From Streptomyces sp. WM6386 (lineage in GTDB: Bacteria > Actinomycetota > Actinomycetes > Streptomycetales > Streptomycetaceae): a stretch of 64,000 bases of DNA. The stretch covers positions 1 through 64,000 of the forward strand of contig NZ_JXTE01000053.1 of assembly GCF_000972385.1 (NCBI RefSeq), in the 5' to 3' direction. Positions within the stretch are counted from its first letter, which is position 1. Each line of letters begins with the position of its first letter. Positions 23,610 through 36,063 of the stretch are shown in pieces. The notes under the pieces are model-generated. The model was not told the DNA's origin. It was given only the letters and a program-made list of their open reading frames with translations, and made no database searches. The translations under genes were made by a program, and so were the position numbers.

Positions 23610-26084
23610 ATGTCACGCACCCGCTGGAGATTCGGCCTCGCCGCCACCGCGTTCCTGGTGGCGGCCGGTCTCCTTCCGGCCCCGGCCCATGCCGAGGACG
23701 CCGCCGACTACGCCATCACCGTCGACCCCACCGCCAAGGGCGCGAAGATCGACGACACGATGTACGGCGTCTTCTTCGAGGACATCAACCGGGCCGCCGA
23801 CGGAGGCCTGTACGCCGAGCTCGTCCAGAACCGGTCCTTCGAGTACTCCACCGACGACAACCGCTCGTACACCCCCCTCACCTCCTGGACCGTCGACGGC
23901 GCCGGACAGGTCGTGAACGACGACGGCCGGCTCAATGCGCGCAACCGCAACTACCTCTCCCTGGCGGCCGGTTCGACCGTGACCAACGCCGGATACAACA
24001 CCGGTGTCCATGTCGAGGAGGGCAAGAAGTACGACTTTTCCGTGTGGGCCCGCGCCGAGAGCGGCACGACCCTCACGGTCTCGCTCCAGGACGCCGACGG
24101 CAGCCTCGCCACCGCCCGGCAGGTCGCCGCGAAGGGTGGCTGGGCCAAGTACAAGGCGACCTTCACCGCCACCCGCACCAGCAGCGACGGCCGTCTGACC
24201 GTCGCCTCCTCGGCCGCGGCCGCCCTCGACATGGTGTCCCTCTTCCCGCGCGACACCTACAAGCACCAGGCGAACGGCCTGCGCAAGGACCTCGCCGAGA
24301 AGGTCGCCGCCCTCCACCCGGGCTTCGTGCGCTTCCCCGGCGGCTGCCTGGTCAACACCGGCTCGATGGAGGACTACAGCGAGGCCTCCGACTGGCAGCG
24401 CAAGCGCTCCTACCAGTGGAAGGACACCATCGGCCGGGTCGAGGAGCGCGCGACCAACTCCAACTTCTGGGGCTACAACCAGAGTTACGGCCTCGGCTAC
24501 TACGAGTACTTCCGCCTCTCCGAGGACATCGGTGCCATGCCGCTGCCCGTCGTCCCCGCTCTGGTGACCGGCTGCGGCCAGAACAGGGCCGTCGACGACG
24601 ACGCGCTGCTCAAGCGGCACATCCAGGACACCCTCGACCTCATCGAGTTCGCCAACGGCCCGGTCACCTCGACCTGGGGCAAGAAGCGCGCCCGGATGGG
24701 CCACCCCAAGCCCTTCCACCTGACCCACATCGAGGTCGGCAACGAGGAGAACCTCCCGGTCGAGTTCTTCGCCCGGTTCAAGGAGTTCCGCGCCGCCATC
24801 GCGGCCAAGTACCCGGACATCACCGTGATCTCCAACTCCGGTCCGGACGACTCCGGTTCGACCTTCGACACGGCCTGGCAGCTCAACAAGGACGCCAAGG
24901 TCGACATGGTCGACGAGCACTACTACAACAGCCCGCAGTGGTTCCTGCAGAACAACGACCGCTACGACTCCTACGACCGCAGCGGCCCGAAGGTCTTCCT
25001 CGGCGAGTACGCCTCCCTGGGCAACGCCTTCAAGAACGGCCTCGCCGAGGCGGCCTACATGACCGGCCTGGAGCGCAACGCGGACGTCGTCAAACTCGCC
25101 TCGTACGCCCCGCTGTTCGCCAACGAGGACTACGTCCAGTGGCAGCCGGACCTCGTCTGGTTCAACAACCACGCCTCCTGGAACTCCGCCAACTACGAGG
25201 TCCAGAAACTGTTCATGACCAACGTCGGCGACCGCGTGGTGCCCTCCACGGCGACCGGGACGCCCTCACTGACCGGTCCCATCGCGGGCGCGGTCGGCCT
25301 GTCGACCTGGGCGACCACGGCGGCGTACGACGACGTGAAGGTGACGGACGCCGACGGCAACTCCCTGCTGAGCGACGACTTCTCCGGTGACGCGTCGAAG
25401 TGGACCCACTCCGGCGGCGGCAGCTGGAGCGTCCAGGACGGTCAGTACGTGCAGACGGACGTGGCCGCCGAGAACACGATGGTCTCGGCCGGCGACACCG
25501 ACTGGCACGACTACGACCTGCATGTGAAGGCCACCAAGAAGTCCGGCAAGGAGGGCTTCCTCGTCGCCTTCGGCGTCAAGGACACCGGCAGCTACTACTG
25601 GTGGAACCTCGGCGGCTGGAACAACACCCAGTCCGCCGTCGAGCAGGCCGTGGACGGCGGCAAGTCGACGCTGATCTCCAAGGCCGGATCGGTCGAGACG
25701 GGCCGTGCCTACGACATCGACATCAAGGTGCGGGGCCGTCAGGTCACCCTGTACCTCGACGGGCAGGAGTGGGGCAGCTTCACCGACGACAAGCCGGCCG
25801 AGCCGTTCCGTCAGGTCGTGACCAAGGACAAGAAGACCGGTGACCTGATCGTCAAGGTCGTCAACGCCCAGTCCACGGCCGCCCGCACGGCGATCGACCT
25901 GGGCGGCGCCAAGGTCGCCTCCAAGGCCCGCGTCACCACGCTGACGGCCGACCCGAACGCGGTGAACTCGGAGACCGGGACACCGGTCGTGCCGGTGAAG
26001 TCCACGTTCGACGGGGTCGCCGACCGGTTCACGTACACCTTCCCGGCGAACTCGGTCACCTTCCTGCGGATCAAGCAGAGGTAG
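23610..26084 (+). CDS. Secreted alpha-L-arabinofuranosidase, GH51
   Basis: The 824-residue enzyme carries a Sec signal peptide (about residues 1-28, APAHA-E). A carbohydrate-binding-like beta-sandwich is inserted at about 85-205. The GH51 catalytic barrel follows, with acid/base Glu379 in EVGNEEN and nucleophile Glu466 in FLGEYAS. A concanavalin-like insertion (about 575-735, LLSDDFSGDASKWTHSGG) interrupts the C-terminal beta domain. It would release arabinose from arabinan or arabinoxylan outside the cell. The gene is monocistronic, ends at a very strong terminator, and has an inverted repeat in its promoter. Confidence 0.94.
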   Translation: MSRTRWRFGLAATAFLVAAGLLPAPAHAEDAADYAITVDPTAKGAKIDDTMYGVFFEDINRAADGGLYAELVQNRSFEYSTDDNRSYTPLTSWTVDGAGQVVNDDGRLNARNRNYLSLAAGSTVTNAGYNTGVHVEEGKKYDFSVWARAESGTTLTVSLQDADGSLATARQVAAKGGWAKYKATFTATRTSSDGRLTVASSAAAALDMVSLFPRDTYKHQANGLRKDLAEKVAALHPGFVRFPGGCLVNTGSMEDYSEASDWQRKRSYQWKDTIGRVEERATNSNFWGYNQSYGLGYYEYFRLSEDIGAMPLPVVPALVTGCGQNRAVDDDALLKRHIQDTLDLIEFANGPVTSTWGKKRARMGHPKPFHLTHIEVGNEENLPVEFFARFKEFRAAIAAKYPDITVISNSGPDDSGSTFDTAWQLNKDAKVDMVDEHYYNSPQWFLQNNDRYDSYDRSGPKVFLGEYASLGNAFKNGLAEAAYMTGLERNADVVKLASYAPLFANEDYVQWQPDLVWFNNHASWNSANYEVQKLFMTNVGDRVVPSTATGTPSLTGPIAGAVGLSTWATTAAYDDVKVTDADGNSLLSDDFSGDASKWTHSGGGSWSVQDGQYVQTDVAAENTMVSAGDTDWHDYDLHVKATKKSGKEGFLVAFGVKDTGSYYWWNLGGWNNTQSAVEQAVDGGKSTLISKAGSVETGRAYDIDIKVRGRQVTLYLDGQEWGSFTDDKPAEPFRQVVTKDKKTGDLIVKVVNAQSTAARTAIDLGGAKVASKARVTTLTADPNAVNSETGTPVVPVKSTFDGVADRFTYTFPANSVTFLRIKQR

Positions 26085-26100
26085 CGAGTTCCACGCCCGC

Positions 26101-26145
26101 CGAAGGCCTTCCTCGCGACGAACACCGTCGCGAGGAAGGCCTTCG
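26101..26145. terminator. Perfect 20-bp-stem terminator after the arabinofuranosidase gene
   Basis: Bases 26101-26120 and 26126-26145 are perfectly complementary with a 5-base loop (AACAC), 16 bases after the stop codon. Confidence 0.9.
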
Positions 26146-26160
26146 ATATTCCGCAGGTGA

Positions 26161-26215
26161 GTTCACCGTCGCTAAGTGCGCAAGAAATTATCCGTTTCCC
26201 CAGCGTTCACCATTT
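26161..26215 (+). promoter_or_regulatory. PHO-box-like 11-bp direct repeats upstream of the yfhO operon
   Basis: GTTTCCC (26194) and GTTCACC (26205) begin consecutive 11-base units, and another GTTCACC (26161) is in the same phase (offsets 0, 33 and 44). Streptomyces PhoP boxes are 11-bp direct repeats of GTTCACC-type sequence. The surrounding 26146-26329 gap is unusually AT-rich for this genome. Confidence 0.5.
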
Positions 26216-26329
26216 CCCTCCAAAGGGCCACGCCCTATTCGGAATTCGCTTTCCCACTTTTCATGGACGGCACAACCAACCCGAAATTCCGGCCGTCTAA
26301 GGGGGCGATTCCGAGCACGGGAACAGGAT

Positions 26330-28945
26330 GTGAAACGGATAACCTCTCCGGCACGGCCGACGCGAGCCGCGGCGCTGCTCGCGGCCGTCATCACCGTCAC
26401 CGCGTTCTGCGCCGCCGACGCCCTGGCCCGCAGCTACCCCTTCGGCCCCCGCACCCGGAGCGTCAACGACCTGGGCAACCAGTACGTGCCGTTCCACGCC
26501 CACCTGTGGGACCTGCTGCACGGCAGGGCCGACGGCGGTCTGCTCGTCAACTGGCAGTCCGGATACGGCGCGAGCTTCCTGCCCGACCTCGGCACCTACG
26601 TCAGCAGCCCCTTCGCCCCGCTCGTCGCGGTGTTCCCGCGGGACGAGATCGACCTCGCCGTCTATGTGATCACCGTGTTGAAGACGGCGTCCGCGGGCGC
26701 CGCCATGGCCTGTCTGCTGCTCGCTCTGCGCCCGGGCCGCTGGTGGGCGGCGGGACTGCTGGGCGCCTCCTACGCGCTGTGCGGCTGGAGCGTGGCGGTC
26801 GCCTCGTACAACCCGATGTGGCTCGACGGCCTCGTCGCGCTGCCGCTGCTGTGCCTGGTCGGCGAGTGGACCCTGCGCGGACGGCGTCCCCTGCTCGGGG
26901 TGCTCGTCGTGGCCCTCGCCTGGATCGCCAATTTCTACACCGCCTACATGGCCACCCTCGGCGCCGGACTGGTGCTGCTGCTCCGGCTGTGGCTGTCCGA
27001 CCTCACGGTCCGCCGGCGGCTCCTGGCGGCGGGCCGCGCCGGCGCCACCGTCACGCTCGGCGTGGGTCTGGCCGCGCCGCTGGTGGCTGTCGTCTACTTC
27101 GGTACCCGGCACGCCTACCCGGGCCGGGTCGTGGACTTCGCGCCCGTACCGACGGAAGACCTGCTCGCCCGGCTGCTGCCGACGACGTACACCTTCGGCA
27201 CCCCCGCCCTGTACGTGGGGACCGCCGCGCTGCTGCTCGCCCTCGCGCTGCCCTTCCACCGGGCGGTGCCCCGGCGGGTGCGCGCCGGGTGGACGCTGCT
27301 GGTCGTCGTCGTGACCCTGTCGCTCCAGTGGGGCCCGACCCATCTGCTCTGGCACGCCTTCGCCACACCGCAGGGCAGCCCGTACCGCCAGACCTTCGTC
27401 CTGTGCGCGCTGCTGGTGATCGCCGCCTGGCACGCGCTCTCGTACGGCCCGCCCGACCTGCGCGCGCTGGGCGCGGCGGGCGGTCTGCTCGCCGTGCTCG
27501 CCGCCGTCGCCGGCCGGAGCCCCGTCGCGCAGCACACCGTCACCCGGGCGGTGCTGCTCCTCGCCGTCGTGGGCGCGCTGGGCGGACTCGCCCTGCTGTG
27601 CCGCGCCGGCGGCGGACAGCGCACGGTACTGGCCGGGCTGGCCGTGGCGCTGCTCTTCGGCGGGCAGTTCGGTGAGACGGTGGCCACCTCCGCCGAAGCG
27701 ACCCGGCTGCGCTACGGGCACCTGGACGACTACGCGCCCTGGGGAGCCCGGCAGCAGCGGCAGGCGGAGGCGATCGCACAGGCCGACGGCTGGCCCCGGT
27801 ACCGCACCGACCCCGGCCGGGACCAGACGGTCGCCAACGACCCGCTCCTGGTGGGTGGCCAGGGCGCCCAGTACTACAGCAGCCTCACCTCGGACGTCCT
27901 CAGCCGCACCCTCACCGCCCTCGGCGGCGGCTGGACCTCACGGGGCCGCAGCCTCCAGAGCCTCGACAACGCCGTCACCGACGTCGTCCTGTCGGTCGGC
28001 GCCCGCGTGCACTCCCCGCCCGACCCGCACCAGAACTGGTTCCCGCAGAACGGCGAGCGGCTCACCGTCACCCGCCAGGACGTACCGCCGCTGGTGACGG
28101 TACGACCGTCCGACGCGTCCCGCGCCTCCTTCAGCCCCTCGCCCTACCGCAACCAGGAGCTGCTGCTCGGCACCCGCGTCTACACCGTCCCCCGCATCAC
28201 CGTCCGCACGAGCACCGGCAGGCCCCCGAGCGGCGGCGCCACCGGCCTCCTCATCGGCGCCCCCGCCCCCGCGAGCGCGCCCGCGAGCGCGCGGAAACCG
28301 ACGATCACGGCACAGTGCCCGGCCGGTGACGAGGTCTATCTGTGGGCGCCCCACTTCAACGGCGCCGCGCGGCTCGGCGACGGTCCGACCGGACGCTTCC
28401 GGTCGGACGGCGACGGCAAGAAGATCGCCGCCATGCAACGACTGGGAGCGGTCCCGCCCTCCGGGCGGCTGAGGATCGAGCTGGCCCCCGACCGGGCCGG
28501 CCGCATCCCCAAGGGCGCCGTCGGCTGCCTGGACACCGACCGGCTGCACACCGCGGCCGAGCGCCTCAAGGCCACCGGCGCCACCCGGGTGAGCGTCTCC
28601 GACGCCACGCTCCGAGCCGAACTCCCCACGGGCAGCAAGGGAATCGCGGTCGTGGCGGCTCCCCGTATCGCCGGCTGGCGCTGTGCCACGGGCGACGCCA
28701 CCGCCGTACCGGCAACGGACTACCACGGCCTGATCGCCGTACCGCTGGACGGCTCCTCGACCAGTCTGACCTGCACATTCCATCCGCCCGGGCTGCGCCT
28801 CGGCACGACGGTCGGGGGCGCGTCACTGCTGGCCCTGATCCTGCTCGGCGCCGTCAGCGCGGTGCGCCGCCGACGGCTCGCGCGGCCACCAACATCCCAG
28901 TCCACCACCACACGACCACGCGAGCGCGTGACCACCGCTCGCTGA
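26330..28945 (+). CDS. YfhO family polytopic membrane protein
   Basis: This is an 871-residue integral membrane protein. The N-terminal roughly 440 residues contain about eleven hydrophobic helices of the YfhO family (GNQYVPFHAHLWDLLHG; VNWQSGYGASFLPDLGTY). A long extracytoplasmic region of about 380 residues follows, and a final helix at about 838-858 precedes a basic tail. YfhO proteins are GT-C-like and in Firmicutes are linked to glycosylation of lipoteichoic acid with partner GtrA/GT2 proteins. Both partners follow here within 22 bases or by overlap, so this is probably the polymer-decorating transferase. GTG 26330 follows CAGGA. A PHO-like box lies upstream. Confidence 0.85.
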   Translation: MKRITSPARPTRAAALLAAVITVTAFCAADALARSYPFGPRTRSVNDLGNQYVPFHAHLWDLLHGRADGGLLVNWQSGYGASFLPDLGTYVSSPFAPLVAVFPRDEIDLAVYVITVLKTASAGAAMACLLLALRPGRWWAAGLLGASYALCGWSVAVASYNPMWLDGLVALPLLCLVGEWTLRGRRPLLGVLVVALAWIANFYTAYMATLGAGLVLLLRLWLSDLTVRRRLLAAGRAGATVTLGVGLAAPLVAVVYFGTRHAYPGRVVDFAPVPTEDLLARLLPTTYTFGTPALYVGTAALLLALALPFHRAVPRRVRAGWTLLVVVVTLSLQWGPTHLLWHAFATPQGSPYRQTFVLCALLVIAAWHALSYGPPDLRALGAAGGLLAVLAAVAGRSPVAQHTVTRAVLLLAVVGALGGLALLCRAGGGQRTVLAGLAVALLFGGQFGETVATSAEATRLRYGHLDDYAPWGARQQRQAEAIAQADGWPRYRTDPGRDQTVANDPLLVGGQGAQYYSSLTSDVLSRTLTALGGGWTSRGRSLQSLDNAVTDVVLSVGARVHSPPDPHQNWFPQNGERLTVTRQDVPPLVTVRPSDASRASFSPSPYRNQELLLGTRVYTVPRITVRTSTGRPPSGGATGLLIGAPAPASAPASARKPTITAQCPAGDEVYLWAPHFNGAARLGDGPTGRFRSDGDGKKIAAMQRLGAVPPSGRLRIELAPDRAGRIPKGAVGCLDTDRLHTAAERLKATGATRVSVSDATLRAELPTGSKGIAVVAAPRIAGWRCATGDATAVPATDYHGLIAVPLDGSSTSLTCTFHPPGLRLGTTVGGASLLALILLGAVSAVRRRRLARPPTSQSTTTRPRERVTTAR

Positions 28946-28967
28946 CCGGGTACCAGGGGGAAGAACC

Positions 28968-29918
28968 ATGCTCCTATCGATCGTCGCACCCTGTTACAAC
29001 GAGGAAGACGTCCTCGAACGCTTCCACGCAGAGGTGCAGAAGGTGGCGGAGGAACTGCTGCCGCTCGGCCACGACGTCGAGTTCGTGTACGTCGACGACG
29101 GCAGCCGCGACCGTACCCTCGCCGTTCTGGAACGGCTGGCCGGGCAGGACCCGCGCGTGCGGTACGTCTCCTTCAGCCGCAACTTCGGCAAGGAAGCGGC
29201 ACTGCTCGCGGGCCTGCGGCACGCCTCGGGAGACTCCGTCGTCGTCATGGACGCGGATCTCCAGCACCCGCCGGAGCTGATCAAACGGATGGTGGACCTG
29301 CGTGCCCAGGGCTACGACCAGGTGATCGCCCGGCGCACCCGGACCGGCGACCGGATGACCCGCACACTCACCGCCCGGCTCTACTACCGGCTCGTGAACC
29401 GTCTCGTGGACGTGGAGCTCGTGGACGGTGTCGGCGACTTCCGGCTGCTGTCCCGGCGGGTGGTGGACGCGGTGCTGAACCTCACCGAGTCCAACCGCTT
29501 CTCCAAGGGCCTGTTCGCCTGGGTGGGTTTTCCCGGCACCACGTTCGAGTACACCAACGCCCTGCGCGCACACGGCCGCAGTTCCTGGAGCATGCGGGGC
29601 CTGCTGAACTACGGACTCGACGGGCTGCTCTCCTTCAACAACCGACCCCTGCGCGCGGCCCTCTACCTCGGCATGGGACTGCTGGCCATCGCCGGGCTGT
29701 ACACCGCCTGGATCATGGGTGCCGCGCTCATCAACGGAGTGCAGACACCCGGCTATGTCACGATCATCACCGCCGTCACCGGGGTCGCCGGAGTGCAGAT
29801 GATCATGCTCGGGGTGATCGGTGAGTACACCGGGCGGATCTACTACGAGGTCAAGGGGCGCCCGCACTTCCTGGTGAAAGCAACCAATACGGAGCCGGCG
29901 AAGGACCTCGTTCCGTGA
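28968..29918 (+). CDS. Family 2 polyprenyl-phosphate glycosyltransferase (GtrB-like)
   Basis: The 316-residue product has a GT2 domain with the nucleotide-sugar and metal motifs (VAPCYNEED; VYVDDGSRDRT; VVMDADLQHPPELI) and the RSSWSMRGLLNYGLDGLL segment. Two C-terminal transmembrane helices lie at about 230-255 and 265-290. GtrB/YkcC-type enzymes charge undecaprenyl phosphate with a sugar at the inner face of the membrane. It follows yfhO by 22 bases and overlaps gtrA, giving a complete donor synthesis-flippase-transferase trio. Confidence 0.92.
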   Translation: MLLSIVAPCYNEEDVLERFHAEVQKVAEELLPLGHDVEFVYVDDGSRDRTLAVLERLAGQDPRVRYVSFSRNFGKEAALLAGLRHASGDSVVVMDADLQHPPELIKRMVDLRAQGYDQVIARRTRTGDRMTRTLTARLYYRLVNRLVDVELVDGVGDFRLLSRRVVDAVLNLTESNRFSKGLFAWVGFPGTTFEYTNALRAHGRSSWSMRGLLNYGLDGLLSFNNRPLRAALYLGMGLLAIAGLYTAWIMGAALINGVQTPGYVTIITAVTGVAGVQMIMLGVIGEYTGRIYYEVKGRPHFLVKATNTEPAKDLVP

Positions 29919-30293
29919 TGTCGCGGCAGATTCTCACATTCTCGGTGATAGGGGTCGTGAACACAGGCACCTACTACGGTCCGTACCTCGTGCTCCTGAC
30001 CCGCTTCCCCTATCTCGTCGCGCATGTTCTCGCGACCCTGCTCAGTATGACCGGTTCCTTTTTCCTCAATGCCTGGTTCACCTATCGCACGCGTCCGACC
30101 GTGCGGAAATTCCTGTTGTTCCCCCTGACGAACGCCGCCAATTTCCTCGTCACCACGGCCGGCGTCTACGTCCTCGTCGACCTCTTGCGTCTCGACAGCC
30201 GGTACGCCCCGCTGCTCGCCTCCCTGGCGGCGATCCCGGTGACCTTCGTCGTCTCCCGGCGGATCATGGTGCCCAAGGCGGAGACCCCCGAGA

Positions 30294-30301
<8 letters not shown>
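29915..30301 (+). CDS. GtrA family membrane protein
   Basis: The 128-residue protein has four predicted helices and the GtrA pattern (LTFSVIGVVNTGTYYGPYLVL; FFLNAWFTYR; NFLVTTAGVYVLV). GtrA proteins are proposed flippases for undecaprenyl-phosphate-linked sugars. GTG 29915 overlaps the GT2 stop (GTGA), with ATG 29918 as an alternative. It is last in the yfhO operon and ends 46 bases before argC. The argC promoter and ARG box begin over its last codons. Confidence 0.9.
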
Positions 30302-32519
<2,218 letters not shown>

Positions 32520-32523
<4 letters not shown>

Positions 32524-33428
32524 GCACTACTCGTAAGCACACCGCACTGCCGAAGGCGCAGATCCTCATCGAAGCGCTGCCCTGGCTGGTCCGGCACAAC
32601 GGCAAGACCGTCGTCATCAAGTTCGGCGGCAACGCCATGATCGACGAGGACCTGAAGGCCGCCTTCGCCCAGGACGTCGTCTTCCTGCACCACGCCGGTC
32701 TCAAGCCGGTCGTCGTGCACGGCGGAGGCCCGCAGATCAGCGCCGCCCTCGACCAGGCCGGCATCGTCAGCGAGTTCAAGGCCGGCCTGCGCGTCACCAC
32801 CGAGGACGCCATGGACGTCGTACGGATGGTGCTCGCCGGACGGGTCCAGCGCGAGCTCGTCGGGCTTCTCAACCAGCACGGACCGCTCGCCGTGGGACTC
32901 ACCGGCGAGGACGCGCACACCATCACCGCCACCAAGCACCAGCCCGAGATCGACGGCGAGTTGGTCGACATCGGGCGGGTGGGCGAGATCACCGCGATCG
33001 ACACGGGCGCGATCGAGGCACTCCTCGCCGACGGCCGGATCCCGGTCGTCTCGTCGATCGCCCGTAGCCAGGACGACGGACATGTCTACAACGTCAATGC
33101 TGATACGGCGGCTGCGGCACTCGCTGCTGCTCTGGGCGCCGAAACCCTCATGGTCCTCACGGACGTCGAGGGTCTCTACGAGGACTGGCCCCACAGCGAC
33201 GAGGTGATCAGCCGCCTCACGGCTTCCCAACTGGAGAAGCTGCTCCCGGAGTTGAGCTCCGGCATGGTCCCGAAGATGGAGGGCTGTCTGCACGCCGTAC
33301 GAGGCGGCGTCACCACGGCCCGGGTCATCGACGGGCGGGTCCAGCACTCGATCCTGCTGGAGATCTTCACCGACGAGGGCATCGGCACGATGGTCGTGCC
33401 GGACGACGACAAGGGGGATGGGGAATGA
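32520..33428 (+). CDS. argB: Acetylglutamate kinase
   Basis: The 302-residue amino-acid kinase has the glycine-rich KFGGNAM and [10 protein letters not shown] motifs, the substrate loop RVT and the ATP-binding [19 protein letters not shown] segments. It phosphorylates N-acetylglutamate, the step usually feedback-inhibited by arginine. The N-terminal extension ([25 protein letters not shown]) matches the helix that supports hexamer formation in arginine-sensitive kinases. ATG overlaps the argJ stop, and its own stop overlaps the argD ATG. Confidence 0.97.
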
Positions 33429-34621
33429 CCGGCACCGCAAGCAACGCAGAGCTCACCCAGCGGTGGCAGGGCTCGCTCATGAACAACTACGGCACCCCCC
33501 GGCTGCCCCTCGTCCGCGGTGCGGGCCTCAAGGTCTGGGACACCGAGGGCAAGCAGTACTACGACTTCGTCGGCGGCATCGCCACCAACGCGCTCGGCCA
33601 CGCCCACCCGGCGATCGTCGAGGCCGTCAGCAAGCAGATCGCCTCGATCGGCCACATCTCCAACTTCTTCATGGCCGAGCCCACCGTCGCCCTCGCCGAA
33701 CGGCTCCTCCAGCACTTCGGACGGGACGGCAAGGTCTTCTTCTGCAACTCCGGCGCCGAGGCCAACGAGGCCGCCTTCAAGATCGGCCGGCTGACCGGGC
33801 GGACCCACATGGTCGCCACCCGCGGCGGCTTCCACGGCCGGACCATGGGCGCCCTCGCCCTCACGGGCCAGCCCGCCAAGCGGGAGCCCTTCCTGCCGCT
33901 GCCCGGCGATGTCACGCACGTGCCGTACGGCGACGCGCAGGCGCTGGCCGCCGCGGTCACCGAGGACACCGCCCTCGTCGTCATCGAGCCGATCCAGGGC
34001 GAGAACGGTGTGATCGTCCCGCCCGCCGGCTATCTGAAGGCGGCCCGGGCGATCACCGCCGCCACCGGCACGCTCCTCGTCCTCGACGAGGTGCAGACCG
34101 GCATCGGCCGGACCGGCCACTGGTTCGAGTACCAGGCCCACGAGGGCGTCCTGCCGGACGTCGTCACCCTCGCCAAGCAGCTCGGCGGCGGCCTGCCGCT
34201 CGGCGCGACCGTGGCCTTCGGCCGGGCCGCCGAACTCCTCCAGCCCGGCCACCACGGCACGACCTTCGGCGGCAACCCGGTCGCCTGCGCCGCCGGACTG
34301 GCCGTGCTCGACACCATCGCGAACGAGGGGCTGCTCGAGAACGTCAAGCGCCAGAGCGCCGCGCTGTCCGACGGAATCGAGGCACTGGGGCACCCGCTGA
34401 TCTCCCACATCCGGGGCTCCGGCCTCCTCCTGGGTATCGTGCTCACCGAGCCGCTCGCGCCCCAGGCGCAGCAGGCGGCTCAGGACGCCGGTTTCCTGGT
34501 GAACGCGCCCGCCCCCGATGTCGTACGGCTGATGCCGCCGCTGAACCTCGGCGACGACGAGGTGGAGGCGCTGCTCCGGGCGCTGCCGGGCGTGCTGGAC
34601 GTGGCCAACGGGGATGGATGA
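33425..34621 (+). CDS. argD: Acetylornithine aminotransferase
   Basis: The 398-residue class III PLP transaminase converts acetylglutamate semialdehyde to acetylornithine. The PLP-binding features are present: [14 protein letters not shown], the FHGRTMGAL segment, [14 protein letters not shown], and Lys251 in [16 protein letters not shown] 33425 overlaps the argB stop by four bases. Its stop TGA is 20 bases before argR. The family can also act in lysine synthesis as succinyldiaminopimelate aminotransferase. Confidence 0.96.
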   Translation: MTGTASNAELTQRWQGSLMNNYGTPRLPLVRGAGLKVWDTEGKQYYDFVGGIATNALGHAHPAIVEAVSKQIASIGHISNFFMAEPTVALAERLLQHFGRDGKVFFCNSGAEANEAAFKIGRLTGRTHMVATRGGFHGRTMGALALTGQPAKREPFLPLPGDVTHVPYGDAQALAAAVTEDTALVVIEPIQGENGVIVPPAGYLKAARAITAATGTLLVLDEVQTGIGRTGHWFEYQAHEGVLPDVVTLAKQLGGGLPLGATVAFGRAAELLQPGHHGTTFGGNPVACAAGLAVLDTIANEGLLENVKRQSAALSDGIEALGHPLISHIRGSGLLLGIVLTEPLAPQAQQAAQDAGFLVNAPAPDVVRLMPPLNLGDDEVEALLRALPGVLDVANGDG

Positions 34622-34641
34622 GCCGGAGAGATGAGACGTCG

Positions 34642-35181
34642 ATGAGCCAGGCGCAGGATCACGAGCAGACCCACGGGCCTGCCGTACCGCAGACCCGCAC
34701 CGCACGGCACCGCCGGATCGTGGACATCCTCAACCGGCAACCGGTCCGCTCTCAGAGCCAGTTGGCGAAGCTTTTGTCCGACGACGGGCTGAGCGTCACA
34801 CAGGCGACGCTCTCCCGGGACCTGGACGAGCTGAACGCGGTGAAGATCCGTAACACCGACGGCGACCTGATCTACGCGGTGCCGAGTGAGGGCGGGTTCC
34901 GTACTCCTCGTGCGCCGCTGGGGGAGTCCGCCAAGGAGGAGCGGATGCGGCGGCTCTCCCAGGAGCTGCTGATCTCCGCGGAGGCGTCCGCGAACCTTGT
35001 CGTGCTGCGGACGCCGCCGGGTGCCGCGCAGTTCCTGGCGTCGGCGATCGACCAGGCCGAGCTGCACGACATTCTCGGGACGATCGCGGGTGACGACACG
35101 TTGATGTTGATCAGCCGGGATCCCACGGGGGGGCAGGCGTTGGCCGAGCATTTGTTGCGGTTGGCTCAGAACGGCCACTGA
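34642..35181 (+). CDS. argR: Arginine repressor
   Basis: The 179-residue repressor has an N-terminal winged helix ([43 protein letters not shown]) and the C-terminal oligomerisation/arginine-binding domain with the conserved [12 protein letters not shown] and [12 protein letters not shown] motifs. It would act as a hexamer with arginine on the ARG boxes found before argC and argH in this window. ATG 34642 is preferred because the N-terminus resembles other Streptomyces ArgR proteins; GAGATGAGAC lies upstream. Confidence 0.96.
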   Translation: MSQAQDHEQTHGPAVPQTRTARHRRIVDILNRQPVRSQSQLAKLLSDDGLSVTQATLSRDLDELNAVKIRNTDGDLIYAVPSEGGFRTPRAPLGESAKEERMRRLSQELLISAEASANLVVLRTPPGAAQFLASAIDQAELHDILGTIAGDDTLMLISRDPTGGQALAEHLLRLAQNGH

Positions 35182-35204
35182 GTGGGGTGGTGTCCGAGGT
35201 GTGC

Positions 35205-35262
35205 CGGGTGCGGGTTGTCCGTGGCTGGTCGCGCCGTTCCCCGCGCCCCTGGGTGGGTGCAC
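35205..35262 (-). repeat. Dispersed hairpin repeat D between argR and apbE
   Basis: On the minus strand this reads CAGGGGCGCGGGGAACGGCG followed by CGACCAGCCAC and ends with CCGCACCCGG, matching the copies at 13,739 and 42,385 and, at its end, the copy after pheT. It fills the gap between convergent genes. Confidence 0.75.
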
Positions 35263-36063
35263 TCAGCCCAGTCTTGACGCCAGGCCGCCGGTGCACCGGA
35301 CCTCGTCGCCCGCCGTGATCAAGAGTGCCTCCACGTCGGGCAGCGACTCCAGCCACCGCAAGCCCTCCCGCGACCCCATCGCGAACGCCGCTGTCGCCCA
35401 GCAGTCCGCCCAGGTCACGCTGGGGGCCACCACGGTCACCGCCACCAGGTCCGTGACCGCCGAGCGGCCCGTGCGGGGGTCGACGATATGGGCGCCGCGC
35501 TCGGCCGTACCGGATGTCGCCACGGCCAGTTCGGCCGTACCCGCCGCCGATACCACCGCCGCCAGGCCCCCCGGCCGCAGCGGATCCGCCACCCCCACCC
35601 GCCACGGCCGCTGCGGCTCCGGCGTCCCCAGCAGCTGTACGTCCCCGCCGCCGTTGAGGCTCACCCCGGTCGCGCCGGCCGCGGAGAGGGAGCGTGCCGC
35701 GCGTTCGACGGCCCAGCCCTTGACGATGCCCGTCGGGTCCAGGTGGCCCTCGTAGCGCAGGCTGAACCAGCCGTCGCTCGCTTCCTCCGCCTTGGCGCCC
35801 AGGTCCAGGACCTCGGCGACCTCGGGGTCGCAGTCGTCGAGGGTCAGCTCACCGCGGGCCAGCCGGGAGATCTGGCTGTCGTCGCGGTAGGTGCTGAAGA
35901 CGGCGTCGGCGCGGTGCAGACCCGCGACCGACCTCGCCAGGGCCGCCTCGACGGCGGCCGGTTCCCCGCCGCGGACGTCGAAGGAGAAGACGGTCCCCAT
36001 GACCTCCTCCGTATGACGCACCGCGGCGGGAGCTTCTGCCGGTTCGGCCACCGTGTCAGCCAC
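35263..36063 (-). CDS. apbE: FAD:protein FMN transferase
   Basis: The 266-residue ApbE-family enzyme attaches FMN from FAD to a Thr in partner proteins. The family signature is visible: EVMGTVFSFDVRG at the N-terminus, DPTGIVKGWAVERA, VSLNGGGDVQLLG, and VATSGTAERGAHIVDPRTG. The start is GTG 36063, overlapping the stop of the FMN_bind gene by eight bases, which gives tight coupling to its evident substrate. No lipobox or signal is seen, although ApbE enzymes are often extracytoplasmic; export could be via another route or the start may be misplaced. Confidence 0.93.
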   Translation of the reverse strand: MADTVAEPAEAPAAVRHTEEVMGTVFSFDVRGGEPAAVEAALARSVAGLHRADAVFSTYRDDSQISRLARGELTLDDCDPEVAEVLDLGAKAEEASDGWFSLRYEGHLDPTGIVKGWAVERAARSLSAAGATGVSLNGGGDVQLLGTPEPQRPWRVGVADPLRPGGLAAVVSAAGTAELAVATSGTAERGAHIVDPRTGRSAVTDLVAVTVVAPSVTWADCWATAAFAMGSREGLRWLESLPDVEALLITAGDEVRCTGGLASRLG